Assembly: GCA_964017125.1 (NCBI GenBank)
Contig: OZ024903.1
Location: forward strand, 84,702,300 to 84,766,299
DNA length: 64,000 bases
Source of the DNA: Flabesymbios commensalis
Lineage: Eukaryota > Annelida > Polychaeta > Terebellida > Flabelligeridae
Direction of reading: 5' to 3'
Part shown: positions 10,611-21,413 of the stretch, piece by piece
Position numbering within the stretch: position 1 is the first letter of the stretch
How the letters are laid out: every line of letters begins with the position of its first letter
The notes under the pieces: model-generated
Databases searched by the model: none
Seen by the model: the letters and a program-made list of their open reading frames with translations, nothing else
Told to the model about the DNA's origin: nothing
Translations under genes and position numbers: made by a program

Positions 10611-10615
<5 letters not shown>

Positions 10616-10699
10616 AAACAATTGTATCACCCTATTGCATCTTTGTTCACGCTTTATCTCTTACCATTCTATTTTACGCGTCAAACATGCACTTGTTTA

Positions 10700-10815
10700 T
10701 ATATGTTTATATGTATGCACACAGATTGTAAATCTATTACTGAATAAACTTACTTACTTATATATGTATGCACACAGATTGTAAATCTATTACTGAATAA
10801 ACTTACTTACTTATA
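10700..10815. repeat. Two-copy tandem duplication, about 52 bp
   Basis: TATATGTATGCACACAGATT followed by GTAAATCTATTACTGAATAA and ACTTACTTACT is present twice in direct succession with almost no differences. This points to a recent duplication. Confidence 0.9.
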
Positions 10816-12449
10816 TATCCCCATTACGCGACGATATACCACCACGATATACCACCGTTAGCTTTAATGACGGGCCAATGTCGACAGCAGGTGACGTGAT
10901 AGGGCTGTCTCTGAGGCCTGCCCGTTTGAAATTTACCATGCGAAATTTAATCAGTCACGTCTTTGTAGTACCTGTATATTCATATTTCGCCGACTCATTT
11001 CTATCATTCTGATGTATCGAAATACACAGACCATATATCGTAGTGCGCTGCACACAATGATGCATTACGTGTGGCTGGTAACAGTGAGTGTGTAACTAAT
11101 GTATGTAGTCGCTATCTACCATGAGTTCTCATGTAGCCGTGAAGTACAGAAAAAAACGAATGAATTATCTACGCCATTATAAATGTAACCATGTAAGAAA
11201 TGTCCTCTTGCAATTGCGGACTTCGACCATGTATAGCCAGCATTAGTTAGATATCTCACATCAGGCCTTCCAATGAGTAAAAAGTTTAGGGTGTATACAT
11301 CGTAGAATACGGGTAAGCCTAATAAAATATAGATATTTGAATCCAAACAACTGTCAATCTGGAACATTTAATGCTCATTTCTCTTTCAACTTTTCTCGTT
11401 TTAAGAACAGACATAAAACCAAAAACTGCTATAGACGTTAGTAGCACTTAAAAGGCTAATATCCTTCATCAATTAGGATTATTGGCATAATTAATATGAA
11501 AACATTGCTGTTTTTGTGCCATCTTGTATATCTTGCAATTTATGTTACGAGAAATGCTTAAGATTTTATCTTATGGACTTCTGATGTTACCCATAACTGT
11601 CACTGTGTTAAATATTCAGATCTATTTAGGTTCCCAGCAAATCTATTTTCATCCGTAGTTGGCATGCGTACAGGCGCCATGGATCAATACTGGCAACAGA
11701 TCCAAGCACTGTCAGGAAATAAGTTTGAGGAACAGTGAATCAGAATATAATTTAACTTTTAATCGATAATTTATTCATGATGAATGGAAACCATCATCAT
11801 CAAATGACTGGTTGTCAATTATAATCGATCATTGATCTCATCACTATGTGGTTTAGTGTCGGGTCAGCATTACAGATGTTTATCCAACATTGATTCCACA
11901 GCAGTATTTCATATAGGATATAGAAGGGGTGTCAATCAAAGCATTATCAAGGTGTTTTACTTGGGTTTATCCGGTCATATAGGCCTGGGTGGGGTTGAGT
12001 GTTAGGTGGCAATAGTGCAAAGGGGCATGGTGCCTTCTAAATAGCAGCCTGTAAATAGTAGAAGGGCACTCACCAAGGGCAACATGGCGCTCACCAAGGG
12101 AATTTTGACACGGCACATTTTGGGAGTGGCTACACTTTTTTTCTATGACAACCGGGCTACAATCGAGGGAGCCAAGACCATTACTTTGAATCAAAAATGT
12201 GACATTTTAGGTATCGATACCTCCTGAAAAAAAGTGTACTATACAGCAAAATATGAGGTTCTGTGTCTTGAAGAATGTCAATGCATATTTCTTCTTGTTG
12301 AAATTGTATTTTATTATAATGATGGCTCAGTAGTTGTTAGAGCATGGTGGTGATATATGATTTATAATTTTGCTGAAAATTTACCTGATAAAATCCAGTG
12401 TTTTATATTCACAGTCAAATTTATTCAAATAACATTGGTGTATTTGCAG
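10816..12449. other. No gene recognised; upstream intron or flank
   Basis: AT-rich sequence with short chance frames on both strands. A possible decayed P1 arm lies near 11855-11895 (GTCGGGTCAGCATTACAG...CCAACATTGATTCC). The last 20 bases are the acceptor region of the first certain Trio exon. Confidence 0.5.
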
Positions 12450-12632
12450 GAGACTCGAGAGAAAGTGAAGCTACTTCTGCAGCTGGCAGACAGTCTTGTA
12501 GAGAAGGGTCATGCCCATGCGTCTAGCATCAAGTCTTGGGTGGCATCAGTGGACAAGCGTTACAAGGATTTTTCCTCACGCATGGAAAAATATAGAATCA
12601 AACTAGAGACCACTCTGGGACTGACACAGGAG
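12450..12632 (+). CDS. trio: Trio exon: terminal spectrin-type segment
   Basis: Acceptor TATTTGCAG| and donor |GTTAGT delimit 61 codons, phase 0 at both ends. It begins ETREKVKLLLQLADSL and contains HAHASSIKSWVASVDKRYKD, nearly identical to vertebrate TRIO/KALRN just before DH1. The predicted form is helical. Confidence 0.95.
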
Positions 12633-13266
12633 GTTAGTCAGTGTTTTTTTCTACACAGAATTTACAGAATTGATGAATATATTCAATTGACTCGGCTGCT
12701 CCTGGGCCAGTATTCTCAAAGCGAGTGGCTAATCACATGCCTCAGGTATCCCTCTTGATCTGTCACATTCCTATAAAAATAGTCAGTCACACTGATACTG
12801 CAAACTTCTGCCGTGCGATCTGGATCATAATCCAGATCATCCCCAAAATGTTATGGATTTTTTCTTGGTCCAAGACACACCTCTGTTAAAAGTTTCATGC
12901 AAAGCCGTTTATTACTTTGCAAGTAACCCTATGCACGGACAAACAAACTTAACAGCAAACAAACCAACATGACCAGAAAAATAACCTTCGCTGGGTGAAC
13001 CACTGTAAGAAGGCCAGCTGTGATGTAGTTACTTCTTTTTGGAAAAAATGTTTAAAAGTTATCTTGAATGAGGGATTGCATAAATTTATGGTGCTCGTAT
13101 TTTGTTAATTTGAGTTTTTTTTTTTTAATTAATATATATTTGTTTGAAATGCATTTAATGCTGCAGAGTGAATTATGAATGAAGATTTTATATAGAGAAA
13201 CTATCGCAGAAAGCTATTATTATTAGATATAGATATCATAATTGCCTTGAATGATCTGTTTAAAAG
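12633..13266 (+). other. Intron without recognised elements
   Basis: Plain AT-rich intron. The acceptor before the next exon (CTGTTTAAAAG|) has a weak pyrimidine tract, so this boundary is chosen mainly by reading frame. Confidence 0.6.
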
Positions 13267-13370
13267 GAATCAGAAAGTGATCGCCAAAGTGATCCTAATC
13301 TGGAAGAAAAGTTACAACAGACTGCTAAAGAGCTTACAGAAGAAAAGCGCAAATCTGCAAGGCGGAAAGA
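13267..13370 (+). CDS. trio: Trio exon: entry to DH1
   Basis: 34 codons plus 2 nt, from ESESDRQSDPNLEEK to EEKRKSARRK with a split Glu codon; donor GA|GTGAGT is strong. EEKRKSARRKEFIMAEL is the conserved start of the first RhoGEF domain. Confidence 0.93.
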
Positions 13371-13597
13371 GTGAGTCAACTAGATTTGTTAATTAATTTT
13401 TATCCAACAGTATAATATAATGTCTTCTTTATATTTAGGCCTAACTTCTCAGGCTGCCCTGTTTTTATCAATTTTAAGCCTAAATAAATCACGGGCCATT
13501 CTTTAATTATTGTTATGCTGATAATTATTAGTGTATTTTTTATTACTATTTTATTGAATATACAATATTAGGTGATAATTGTTCCTCTCTGCTTTAG

Positions 13598-13664
13598 GTT
13601 CATTATGGCAGAGCTGTTACAGACAGAGAGAACTTATGTCAAGGACTTAGAAATCTGTATAGAG
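13598..13664 (+). CDS. trio: Trio exon: DH1 first helix
   Basis: Acceptor CTCTGCTTTAG| supplies the G completing Glu, then FIMAELLQTERTYVKDLEIC and IE; donor |GTAGGC. ELLQTE..YVKDL is conserved region 1 of DH domains, which contacts switch I of the GTPase. Confidence 0.95.
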
Positions 13665-13694
13665 GTAGGCCGTGATATGAATAATATAGGTATG

Positions 13695-13745
13695 GCAAAC
13701 AGAAGTAACTGCTTTCTTTTCAAATAAGCAGTTACTGCTGTTTAC
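13695..13745. repeat. Family F hairpin (AGTAACTGCTT...AAGCAGTTACT)
   Basis: Arms AACAG.AGTAACTGCTT and AAGCAGTTACTGCTGTT surround a TTTCTTTTCAAAT loop. Related hairpins occur at 48160-48215, 56742-56800 and 63556-63608. Confidence 0.75.
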
Positions 13746-15098
13746 CTTTGCAGTTACTGCTGATTGCCTTTGAATGGCTGCAGCATAGAATCTGCTACAC
13801 ATGATACCCTTTTCAAAGATAACCCTGCTTTGATAGTGGTTCTTAAAGTGTGCAATTTCCATGTAAAGAAACCTGTTACCAATGACCACTGAATTAAGAA
13901 ACAACCCCGCTATATGATGGTTCCCAAGATACCATATTTCTATGTGAATTATTTTTACATAAAACATCCTTTTTGAGAGAATGCCCTGCATGGAGAGATC
14001 ATTTGGTTGATTCATAAATAAATATTAAAAGTGTTTTCCATAGAAAACCTGATAGTTCACAAAATGCAACATATCCATGTAAATGTAACCGAACAATTCC
14101 TCTCTAGATGATAATAAGAAGAAATTTATTAGACCAAACAAATTAAGTACAATATAAGGTTACCCTGCTATAAGAAACCACTTTATGGTTCCTAACATGC
14201 AACTTGTCTGCGTGAATACATCTGTTGTAAACTGAGAGAGGTACCACACTGTCAAGAGGCAAACTGATTGCTCTGAAAACACATCATCTCCACTTGTCTT
14301 TAGCAACCTATTTTTCATTTTAGAGGTGATGTTTTTACAGAATGTTACACTGTGAAAGTCACCGTGATTTTATCTTTATTGAGTTGCCAGTCAGATACAC
14401 TACCAGCACAAACATTCAGCTGTTGTTTTGATAATATCCTGAATCCATTTCCAATTACCATATTAAGAGGCAGACTGTCAGACATGAGCAGGTGGGTCTA
14501 AATCACTGTGCAAATATTATGGCTAACTGCCAGTATATCCCATTTGTGGAAGCACGGATCATCTAGCAGCATTACTGAACAAAATCATTCAGACAATGTA
14601 TCTTCTGTGAGGTCGATGAATATATAATGATTTCATTTTGACTGTATCCAGCAAACAAGGGACATCGAGCCAATTTTAGTTTAAAGTCTGCGACAGGGCC
14701 CAACATTAATTCAACATTGGCCCAACATCCCTTGTTTTCTGTGTATGTATCAGGCTAACAAGACAAATGGGTAAAAATTACAAATGAAAAGGCTAAGAAC
14801 GGCCATAGACGTGAGCAGCGCTTTGAGGGTAAATAACTAATTGCTGCTGTTAATAATTACTTACTGCTTCGCGTATTACAATTTTTTACAATCATTTATT
14901 ATATTAGTAAATAATTGTAATAACTTGATCAGTAAAAGTTTAACCCACAATTTACATGCTCTCTATTTCACCCTTAACTCTTTTTTAGGTGCTTCATCGC
15001 AATTAATCACTGCTAAAGCTATTGTTATCTTTATTCAGATAAAAATACCCCAATAACTAGACCAGTTAAAATTCACGTAAATTTGTTTTTTTAACGTA

Positions 15099-15231
15099 CT
15101 GTATTTATTCTAGTAAACACCTAAACTCCATAAACTCATACCCACCAACCCTGATTTGAATATAAAACCAATGATGATATACACGGTCATGTAATCAACA
15201 CCTCTGGCACTTATTAGAATAAATACGGTAT
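15099..15231. mobile_element. Family G MITE with TACCGTATTTATTCT-type ends
   Basis: The left end TACTGTATTTATTCTAGTAA is mirrored by TTATTAGAATAAATACGGTA at the right end, with only a few mismatches across about 22 bp; length 133 bp. No clear target duplication was seen. A second copy with the same end design lies at about 20050-20265. Confidence 0.75.
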
Positions 15232-15235
15232 TTCA

Positions 15236-15365
15236 TTTAAACTTTTCACTCACTTGAAGTGGTCTCTCGCTGCCGCGATCCACAACTTCAACTTCTAGAA
15301 ACTTGTTACTCAATTGCTGATTAAACACAGCATCAACACTATCATTGACATCAGAGCTGTCGGGG
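15236..15365 (+). mobile_element. Family A MITE fragment
   Basis: TTTTCACTCACTTGAAGTGG, CTCGCTGCCGCGATCC and ACAACTTCAA identify the core. The right end runs to GGGG followed by TTAA, and the left terminus is lost beside the family G copy. Confidence 0.6.
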
Positions 15366-15595
15366 TTAAAGAAACATTTTGCATATAGACATGACTGTGT
15401 CAATGATTAACCCTCTTAGCAATTTCCAGCTTCAGAAGACCAAAAATATCCCCCTAATTGTATTATTTGATTGACAGATCATCTACCACAATGCATTTTA
15501 TTCACTCTTAGACGCATTTGTTTTGCTTTGAAATTTGCTTTAAATCATATAGGTGTTTTAAGGTTTGATTTATAATATTTTTGTTATCTTTGCAG

Positions 15596-15705
15596 TGCTA
15601 TAAAGCAGCGTTACTGGCAGCTGATGAAAGTGCTCCTCCTGGTATTGCTGGAAAAAGTGATATTATCTTTGGTAACATAGAAGAGATCTACAACTTTCAC
15701 AATAG
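15596..15705 (+). CDS. trio: Trio exon: DH1
   Basis: Acceptor TATCTTTGCAG|, donor AG|GTTTGT; 36 codons plus 2 nt. The start CYKAALLAADESAPPGIAGK is less conserved. The second half IIFGNIEEIYNFHN is the standard DH CR1-CR2 connection (FGN..EIY.FHN). Confidence 0.94.
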
Positions 15706-16040
15706 GTTTGTTGCTGACAAATTATCCAACTAGAAATATATCTGACAAAAATGTCTCTTCACATTAAGAACTTGTTTTTTTTTATCCCTTGTGGTGCCCC
15801 ATAGGAGAAGGGGGATTCTAGATACGGCAGTGGCAGTCATTATATTTTGTGGATGCAAAAACTTAAATTTATGACTGCGAATGCTTTAGGGTATTAGGCC
15901 TCTTGTTACACTTTATTTTAACTCTTTGTCACCATTTTTTAACCCTTTTTAACATAAAATATATTTTATGATACTTTAATATCTAGCATATACAATGTTG
16001 TGCATGCTCTGAAATGTTCCTGAACTCTCTCCTATTCCAG

Positions 16041-16110
16041 TGTTTTCCTCAAGGCTTTAGAAAAATATGAAATGCTACCAGAAGATGTTGGGCATTGTTT
16101 TGTGACATGG
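16041..16110 (+). CDS. trio: Trio exon: DH1
   Basis: Acceptor CCTATTCCAG|, donor TGG|GTATGT. It encodes (S)[18 protein letters not shown] then [18 protein letters not shown] is nearly invariant in Trio/Kalirin. Confidence 0.95.
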
Positions 16111-16225
16111 GTATGTGAACTATATGTACTCTATGATACTTGTGGATAAAAAAATTCTTCATAGTATAATAAATATCTGAGTTTACATAAACTTTTCAGA
16201 ACTTTTATCGTTTCACTCATTCCAG

Positions 16226-16315
16226 GCGGAAAAATTTGGCATATACGTGACTTACTGCAAAAACAAATCTGATTCCAACCAACTCCTAGTTCAACATGGT
16301 GGCTCTTTCTTTGAG
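16226..16315 (+). CDS. trio: Trio exon: DH1
   Basis: Thirty codons, phase 0 both ends: [20 protein letters not shown] then [10 protein letters not shown]. Acceptor TCATTCCAG|, donor |[18 protein letters not shown] is a Trio/Kalirin signature. Confidence 0.96.
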
Positions 16316-17261
16316 GTAAGTCAGATGAATGAGAAAACCATTTATTTCATTGAAGTAGATTCTCAACCTTTGTGCTGATTTTTATTCTCATTCAGCTTGT
16401 AAATAAAACATAAATTTACATCTCAAGGTGAATAAAATGAAAGAAAATATGAGGTATTGTTATTTGTGTGGATTTGATCCTTCTTGATTCACAAACTGAT
16501 TTTCTTAAATTCCTTTATTGATTCTGATTTTTTTAAATTTGGAGTTTCTGTATTCCCCATTAAGTTGGGAGTCCGTAATATTTGGCTGAATCAGTCCTGG
16601 GCAATTTTAGCATTCGTAAAATCTTTGAGCTCAAGTTTGTGATGGCAGGTCATTTCATATCTGTACTAGTGTTAACACACCTTCAAGAATTTAGCGACCA
16701 TAAGTATTGGCGATAAAATGCACAATAGCGAAAGTCGCCAATTTAAATAGGACGCAAATGTAATGGCGGTTTACAGCATGGCTGTATATTATACCTTGGT
16801 GCTCATTTATATGATGCTGCTTACTATTATGCTGCTTATTTAATTAATTGTTTATATTCTTTATCATATAAAACTGGAATTGCTGACGCAATTTTCAACT
16901 TCAAATGTTAATTTTCGAAAAATGTCCATCTATCACAAACAATTTTATCATTTTCAGTGACCTATTCTTTGGTTTAAACACCTTGAAACCGTATATGTAT
17001 ATGTGTGTAACACTACAAAGGTTAACCCTTGTCCTGCTGATTGTTTCTAATTTATTTTTCTTCATTTTTCCAGCTTCAAATGACGAAAAATATCTTTACA
17101 TGTAGAAATATTGCAAATTCAATTATTTTATCAACTGAACATCAATCACAAACTGTTTTATCAATTTCAGTGGCATTTTATTTGGTTTGAAACTAGCTTC
17201 AACCCGTGTAAATACGATCACAGCAGGAGAAGGCTTAACATTGTAACTTGTATTATTTCAG
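16316..17261 (+). other. Intron with two adjoining family C MITEs
   Basis: Copies at about 16860-17021 and 17026-17234 adjoin across a single TTAA (17022-17025). The second copy and its right-hand TTAA end 23 nt before the next exon, so most of the branch-point zone is MITE-derived or immediately next to it. Confidence 0.7.
17026..17234 (+). mobile_element. Family C TTAA MITE
   Basis: Ends CCCTTGTCCTGCTG and CAGCAGGAGAAGG(C) are inverted, with TTAA on both sides (17022-17025; 17235-17238); 209 bp. It contains CCAGCTTCAAATGACGAAAA, shared with copies at 22456 and 51890. The short GGAATTGC.GACGCAATTT palindrome seen in the neighbouring copy (16866-16890) is missing or shortened here. Confidence 0.8.
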
Positions 17262-17396
17262 GCTGTACAACACAAGCATCAGCTTAATGGGCCAATCGCA
17301 TCCTACTTGATCAAACCTGTACAGCGTATTACAAAGTATCAACTGCTCCTGAAAGATCTGTTATCTTGCTGTGAGGAAGGCAAAGGAGAGATCAAG
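17262..17396 (+). CDS. trio: Trio exon: DH1 CR3 helix
   Basis: Forty-five codons, phase 0: [20 protein letters not shown] then [20 protein letters not shown] and [23 protein letters not shown] is the signature helix of RhoGEF domains, which contacts the GTPase switch II. Acceptor TATTATTTCAG|, donor |GTAAAT. Confidence 0.97.
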
Positions 17397-18215
17397 GTAA
17401 ATAAATATTGTGATTATGCAGACATGCCAACAGCTACTCTGTTATTCCACAATTTGTAATCAGTAACGGTATTAGAGATAGTGTACAAGAGTACATCTGA
17501 TTCAGTGTGAAGTAATAATAGGTCTTGGATTTATCTCCAATATATATATATATGAACAAAGTTTCCAGCAATTCTAATCTCAAATGATATTGTTTTAATA
17601 TTAAAACAAGACAATTAAATTTATATACTTTAAAGTAGAGGGTTGCCACTGGTCATGGAAAGTCATGATTTTTTAGGACCACCATAATTTTCATTAAAAG
17701 GTCATGGTTCTAGTCGATTTCACTGTAAGCCATGAAAAAGTCATGAATTTTTCCTTTCACCATCAAGCCAACACTTTCTCATTTGTTTTCTAGCACACAT
17801 GCTAGCTCTTTATGTTTCATGTAAAGAAAAATGTTAATAGTTCATGTTTCTTGGTATCTCGAAAAAAATAATTATTTTTCAAGTTCATTAGCAACCCTGA
17901 AAAAATATCATAAACAACTTTTAAGCTTACTCAAAATAATAAGATCAATGGTATTGGCAGTGAATGTCAATCTCTCAATATTTTTTTGTAGGCTGTATAG
18001 AAAATGATTACAATAATTTTGTGATGATTCATCTATTTATTAGGAAAGATTACTAGGGGACTGTATCTAACATACATGCACTAGGGTACTTGTAATTTCT
18101 GATTCAATCTTAGATTATTCACTTAGATTTAAAATGAACCATGATTCAACATATTAATAAAATGTATGTATATAGCATGCACAGTGAATTTTACTTAAAA
18201 TCATTGTTTTTGTAG
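17397..18215 (+). other. Intron, no recognised element
   Basis: AT-rich, with a short (TA)n run near 17540. A pair GGTCATGGAAAGTCATGATT / CATGAAAAAGTCATGAATTT near 17655-17750 gives a weak local repeat. Confidence 0.5.
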
Positions 18216-18293
18216 GATGGACTGGAAGTTATGTTAAATGTGCCAAAAAAAGCCAATGATGCAATGCATCTTTCTATGCTGGATGGCTATGAG
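18216..18293 (+). CDS. trio: Trio exon: end of DH1
   Basis: Twenty-six codons: DGLEVMLNVPKKANDAMHLS then MLDGYE, phase 0; acceptor TTTTTGTAG|, donor |GTGAGT. It corresponds to DGLEVMLSVPKKANDAMH in Kalirin. Confidence 0.96.
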
Positions 18294-19119
18294 GTGAGTG
18301 TGCAGATCTCTTTAGAATTTATTCAGTTCAATAGGTAAATGAACAATAATAAGTGAAATAAATAATAATGCATTTGCCACATATGCCTAATCAGTTTATT
18401 TTGCAGCAGTGTTGTAGATCGCTAATGTCTATTTTTGTCTATCTGATTTACATCGTTTTAGTACAGTTTTCAAGCTTTTTCTCTGATAATTTTGGTGGAT
18501 TTGGTTTCTTGAATCCCCCCCATGATTATTTTTGTTTTCCCATATCTGCAACTTGGTATTTTATATGAATGTGTTTCCACACATACATGTATTCTGATTT
18601 GTCAGTTTAGACAAGTGTAACACGATTATTATAAATCTTCACACTTTCAAGGGGATGGTAAATGTTTAAAATGTTAAGCTATGGAAATTGCCATACACAG
18701 CATACCCTGGTAGTCATTTTATATGGTATTGCGAGGAGAAACTTTAGCTGCAATGGTAACATACCTTTTATCAAATACATGTACATACATATTATATACA
18801 AATTAGCGTATTACAAATAAAAAAAATTCCAGCAATCCATTAAAACATAGAGTGTGGGTGGGCATTTCTGTGCCCTGTTTAAGTACAGTACAAACATTGA
18901 ACTCTGTCAGAGTCATAGAATTTGCGGATTATATCTATATCATTGTAAAAAAGTAAAAGGATTAAATTTCAATGCTTATTATTCTACTACATGCATATTA
19001 AATAATTTTGCAAGATATTTTTTTCCACAATTTAATACTCTGTACAATTTAATTTTTTGTACTACACATATTTATTATGATTTTGAAATAAGAAGTTACA
19101 AGGTTCTTTGTATTTACAG
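18294..19119 (+). other. Intron, no recognised element
   Basis: Ordinary AT-rich intron. The open frame at 18854-19306 reads the next exon out of frame and is not real. Confidence 0.6.
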
Positions 19120-19302
19120 GAGAATCTGGCAGCGCTGGGAGAAGTACTGCTGCAAGATAATTTCACTGTATGGGATCCCAAACAACTCATCAAAAAGGGA
19201 CGTGATAGACGATTGTTCCTCTTTGAAATGTGTCTTCTATTCTCGAAGGATGGCAAAGATAGTGTTGGAAAAACAAAATATATGTACAAATTCAAATTAC
19301 TG
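19120..19302 (+). CDS. trio: Trio exon: PH1 strands 1-4
   Basis: Sixty-one codons, phase 0: ENLAALGEVLLQDNFTVWDP, KQLIKKGRDRRLFLFEMCLL and FSKDGKDSVGKTKYMYKFKL in order. LLQD.F.VWDP, RRLFLFE and LLFSK are the opening strands of the Trio PH domain, which positions DH and phosphoinositide contacts. Acceptor TATTTACAG|, donor |GTGAGC. Confidence 0.97.
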
Positions 19303-19554
19303 GTGAGCTTTTAAATTTTCCAACAATAATACAATTTTAATCTTTCACTAAGGCTAAATTATCATACAATATTCAACAGTTGATCAATAGTGTTGAAAAG
19401 AGCAAATTCTGCACCTGGGAGCAGAGGTATACACCTATCAACTGCCTGATCAATTGTGGTTTTTCTGGTAAATCTCACAAATTTTAGGTTAGAATTACAG
19501 CAGTAACAATGATTAGAAATTTGATTGTAATTTAGGGGTTATTTGATTTTACAG

Positions 19555-19659
19555 ACAAATGAAGTTGGTGTCACAGAACATATAGAAGGTGATGAGTGCA
19601 AGTTTGCACTTTGGACGGGTACTATGCCTCCAACTTCTGACTACAAGATCATCTTGAGA
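19555..19659 (+). CDS. trio: Trio exon: PH1 strands 5-7
   Basis: Thirty-five codons, phase 0: TNEVGVTEHIEGDECKFALW then TGTMPPTSDYKIILR. Vertebrates have T/SELGVTEHVEGDPCKFALW. Acceptor GATTTTACAG|, donor |GTAAGT. Confidence 0.97.
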
Positions 19660-19874
19660 GTAAGTTATTTCAAATACATGTAATGTGTTTTGTAAGAAGA
19701 AGTTAAATAGATCCACTCCATCGAATTTTCACCCTTGGATGGATGGACAAAAACACCTTTAAAATTGTTTCTGACCTAAACGATTTAAATGTAGCTAAGA
19801 AAATAACTAAAAAAATACATAAGAATGCAATTTTATGAAAAATAAACTAATCCCACATCGAATTATTTGATTAA

Positions 19875-20048
19875 CCCTTACCACTCTAACTTAATTTATT
19901 TCAATTTTCACCCACTTGGAAGTTGTGTCTCAAGGGGGAAATTATTCATATTTATTTAATTTGAGACCAAACTTTTGCAAGTCCTGATGTTTAAACACAC
20001 ATTGCCAATAACTGATTTGGTCTGCAAAAAAAATAAAATAAAAACGAC
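19875..20048 (+). mobile_element. Family A MITE, right end cut by family G copy
   Basis: Starts TTAA|CCCTTACCACTCTAAC. The hairpin is reduced: CCCACTTGGAAGTTGTGTCTC is followed by AAGGGGGAAATTATTC, so the right arm is lost. The typical GATGTTTAAACACACATT tail follows. Confidence 0.7.
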
Positions 20049-20049
20049 T

Positions 20050-20265
20050 ACCTTATTTATTCTGATAAACGCCCTGGTTGTTAATTAGAATACGCCCTGA
20101 GATTACAGGTGGGATAACCGCTAGAATAGTTTTTTAATGATCATATAGTGTACATGATCATGAGTTTTATTTTTAAATGTAGAGGTGGGTGTTTATTGGA
20201 ATAAAGGTGTTTATAAATTAAATATGATATATAAATTTCTGTGGTGTTTTTTTCTGGTTTAAAAC
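20050..20265. mobile_element. Family G MITE
   Basis: Left ACCTTATTTATTCTGATAAA CGCCC is mirrored by GGGTGTTTATTGGAATAAAG GT on the right. It lies between two opposed family A copies. Confidence 0.65.
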
Positions 20266-20268
20266 CTG

Positions 20269-20466
20269 AAACTATAGTCGTTGTAGTCCATTTTATTAGC
20301 CGATTAAATCAATGTTATTGTGAAGGAAATGTGTGTTTAGACATCCAAGATTTGCAAATGTTTGATCTCAAATTAAACAAATATGGGTAATTTTCACTCA
20401 CCTGAAGTTGTGGGTAGCGAGACACAACTTCAAGCGAGTGGAAATTTAAATTATTTAATTTAGCAT
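20269..20466 (-). mobile_element. Family A MITE, reverse orientation
   Basis: Begins ACTATAGTCGTTGTAGTCC and carries AATTTTCACTCACCTGAAGT, GTGGGTAGCGAGACACAACT and TCAAGCGAGTGG; ends in TTTAGC. The loop is shortened to GGTAGCGAGAC. Confidence 0.7.
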
Positions 20467-20467
20467 T

Positions 20468-21185
20468 TTAACTCATAGCAGTCTAAGTCCGAGCCCAGCT
20501 CGGACCTGGAATTTATGACGCTGCAGTCTAGGTCCGAGCCCAGCTCGGACCTAGCAACAATGCATAGACATCCACTAGATGACATCACTTGCGCAACTAT
20601 GAACACAACATGGGGAACCTAGACCATAAAGGGTTGATTTATCTGCGGCACAACCGTTTCTGAATTAAAAATAAAACTCCAGGTTTAGCTGAATACGAGG
20701 CTTTCGGTATTTTACAGATGAAATGGGAATGTCATCTCAAAATATGAAATATGATATGCCCCTCAGGAAATTCAGATAGATTACTATATCCCATGATAAT
20801 ACATTATTTACGCTATTAATTTGTGTGCATAGACCTATTGAATGCTTATTCGAACCGTCTGTGATGTATTTTAATATATTTTATATGAATTGGTATAATG
20901 TTGTACTCCTGAATCTCCGTGGATCTCAAAAATAACATTTTTAAACAAAATTTCCGAAAATTTAACCACCTATTCAGCATATTCAAAATGGCATTACATT
21001 GGCCAATTAAATGAAGTGTATTCTGGTTATATATTGTATGTCTGTTCCTGTGGTGTATGGGAAAAACATATGCCATCATTCTAAATTTATATTTGGAGTA
21101 TCAGAATATGTCTCAAAATTACAAAAATGGCCAGACCACACAGACGTCCAATGTCAAAACGGCCAGACTGCTATGAGTTAAGGGT
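20468..21185 (+). mobile_element. Family E TTAA-type element, about 715 bp
   Basis: TTAACTCATAGCAGTCT (20468-20484) is a perfect 17-bp inverted match to AGACTGCTATGAGTTAA (21165-21181), followed by GGGTTAA. Near the left end GTCCGAGCCCAGCTCGGAC, itself a palindrome, occurs twice about 40 bp apart (AGTCTAAG... and AGTCTAGG...). The frame at 20846-21079 (minus) shows no transposase motif, so it is non-autonomous. Confidence 0.75.
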
Positions 21186-21255
21186 TAAATTGTATATGCC
21201 TATATGGGGCATAGCAGGACATAAATTAACTTTTTTATTACTTCACATATTTCAG

Positions 21256-21413
21256 GCTCAGTCTTTGGAGGTTAAGCAGACGTGGGTTAAACGTTTACGT
21301 GAACTGATTCAGGAGCGTCTTATGTATATCAGCTCTGCTCTGAAAGAACCTATTACTAAGGGTCCTATCTTCAAAGCTACATCGCACAAAGTCTACAACC
21401 ATAGATCCAGCAG
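21256..21413 (+). CDS. trio: Trio exon: PH1 C-terminal helix and start of linker
   Basis: Fifty-two codons plus 2 nt: AQSLEVKQTWVKRLRELIQE is the PH C-terminal helix with its conserved Trp; RLMYISSALKEPITKG matches vertebrate ALKEP. Acceptor CATATTTCAG|, donor AG|GTAAAT. Confidence 0.96.

Larger units (their letters stand above)
13665..15595 (+). other. Repeat-rich intron
   Basis: It holds a family F hairpin (13695-13745), a P1 half (about 14692-14745, GCCCAACATTAATTCAACAT), a family A tail fragment (14788-14830), a family G MITE (15099-15231) and a family A fragment (15236-15365). The frame at 13647-14015 (minus) has no protein signature. Confidence 0.7.
19660..21255 (+). other. Intron packed with MITEs
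   Basis: In order: family A (19875-20048), family G (about 20050-20265), family A in reverse (about 20269-20466), and family E (20468-21185). The two A copies are inverted relative to each other around the G copy. Almost the whole intron is mobile DNA. Confidence 0.75.

Noticed and set aside
18854-19306. 150-residue frame overlapping a Trio PH exon
   Set aside because: Wrong frame relative to the conserved PH peptide; a shadow.
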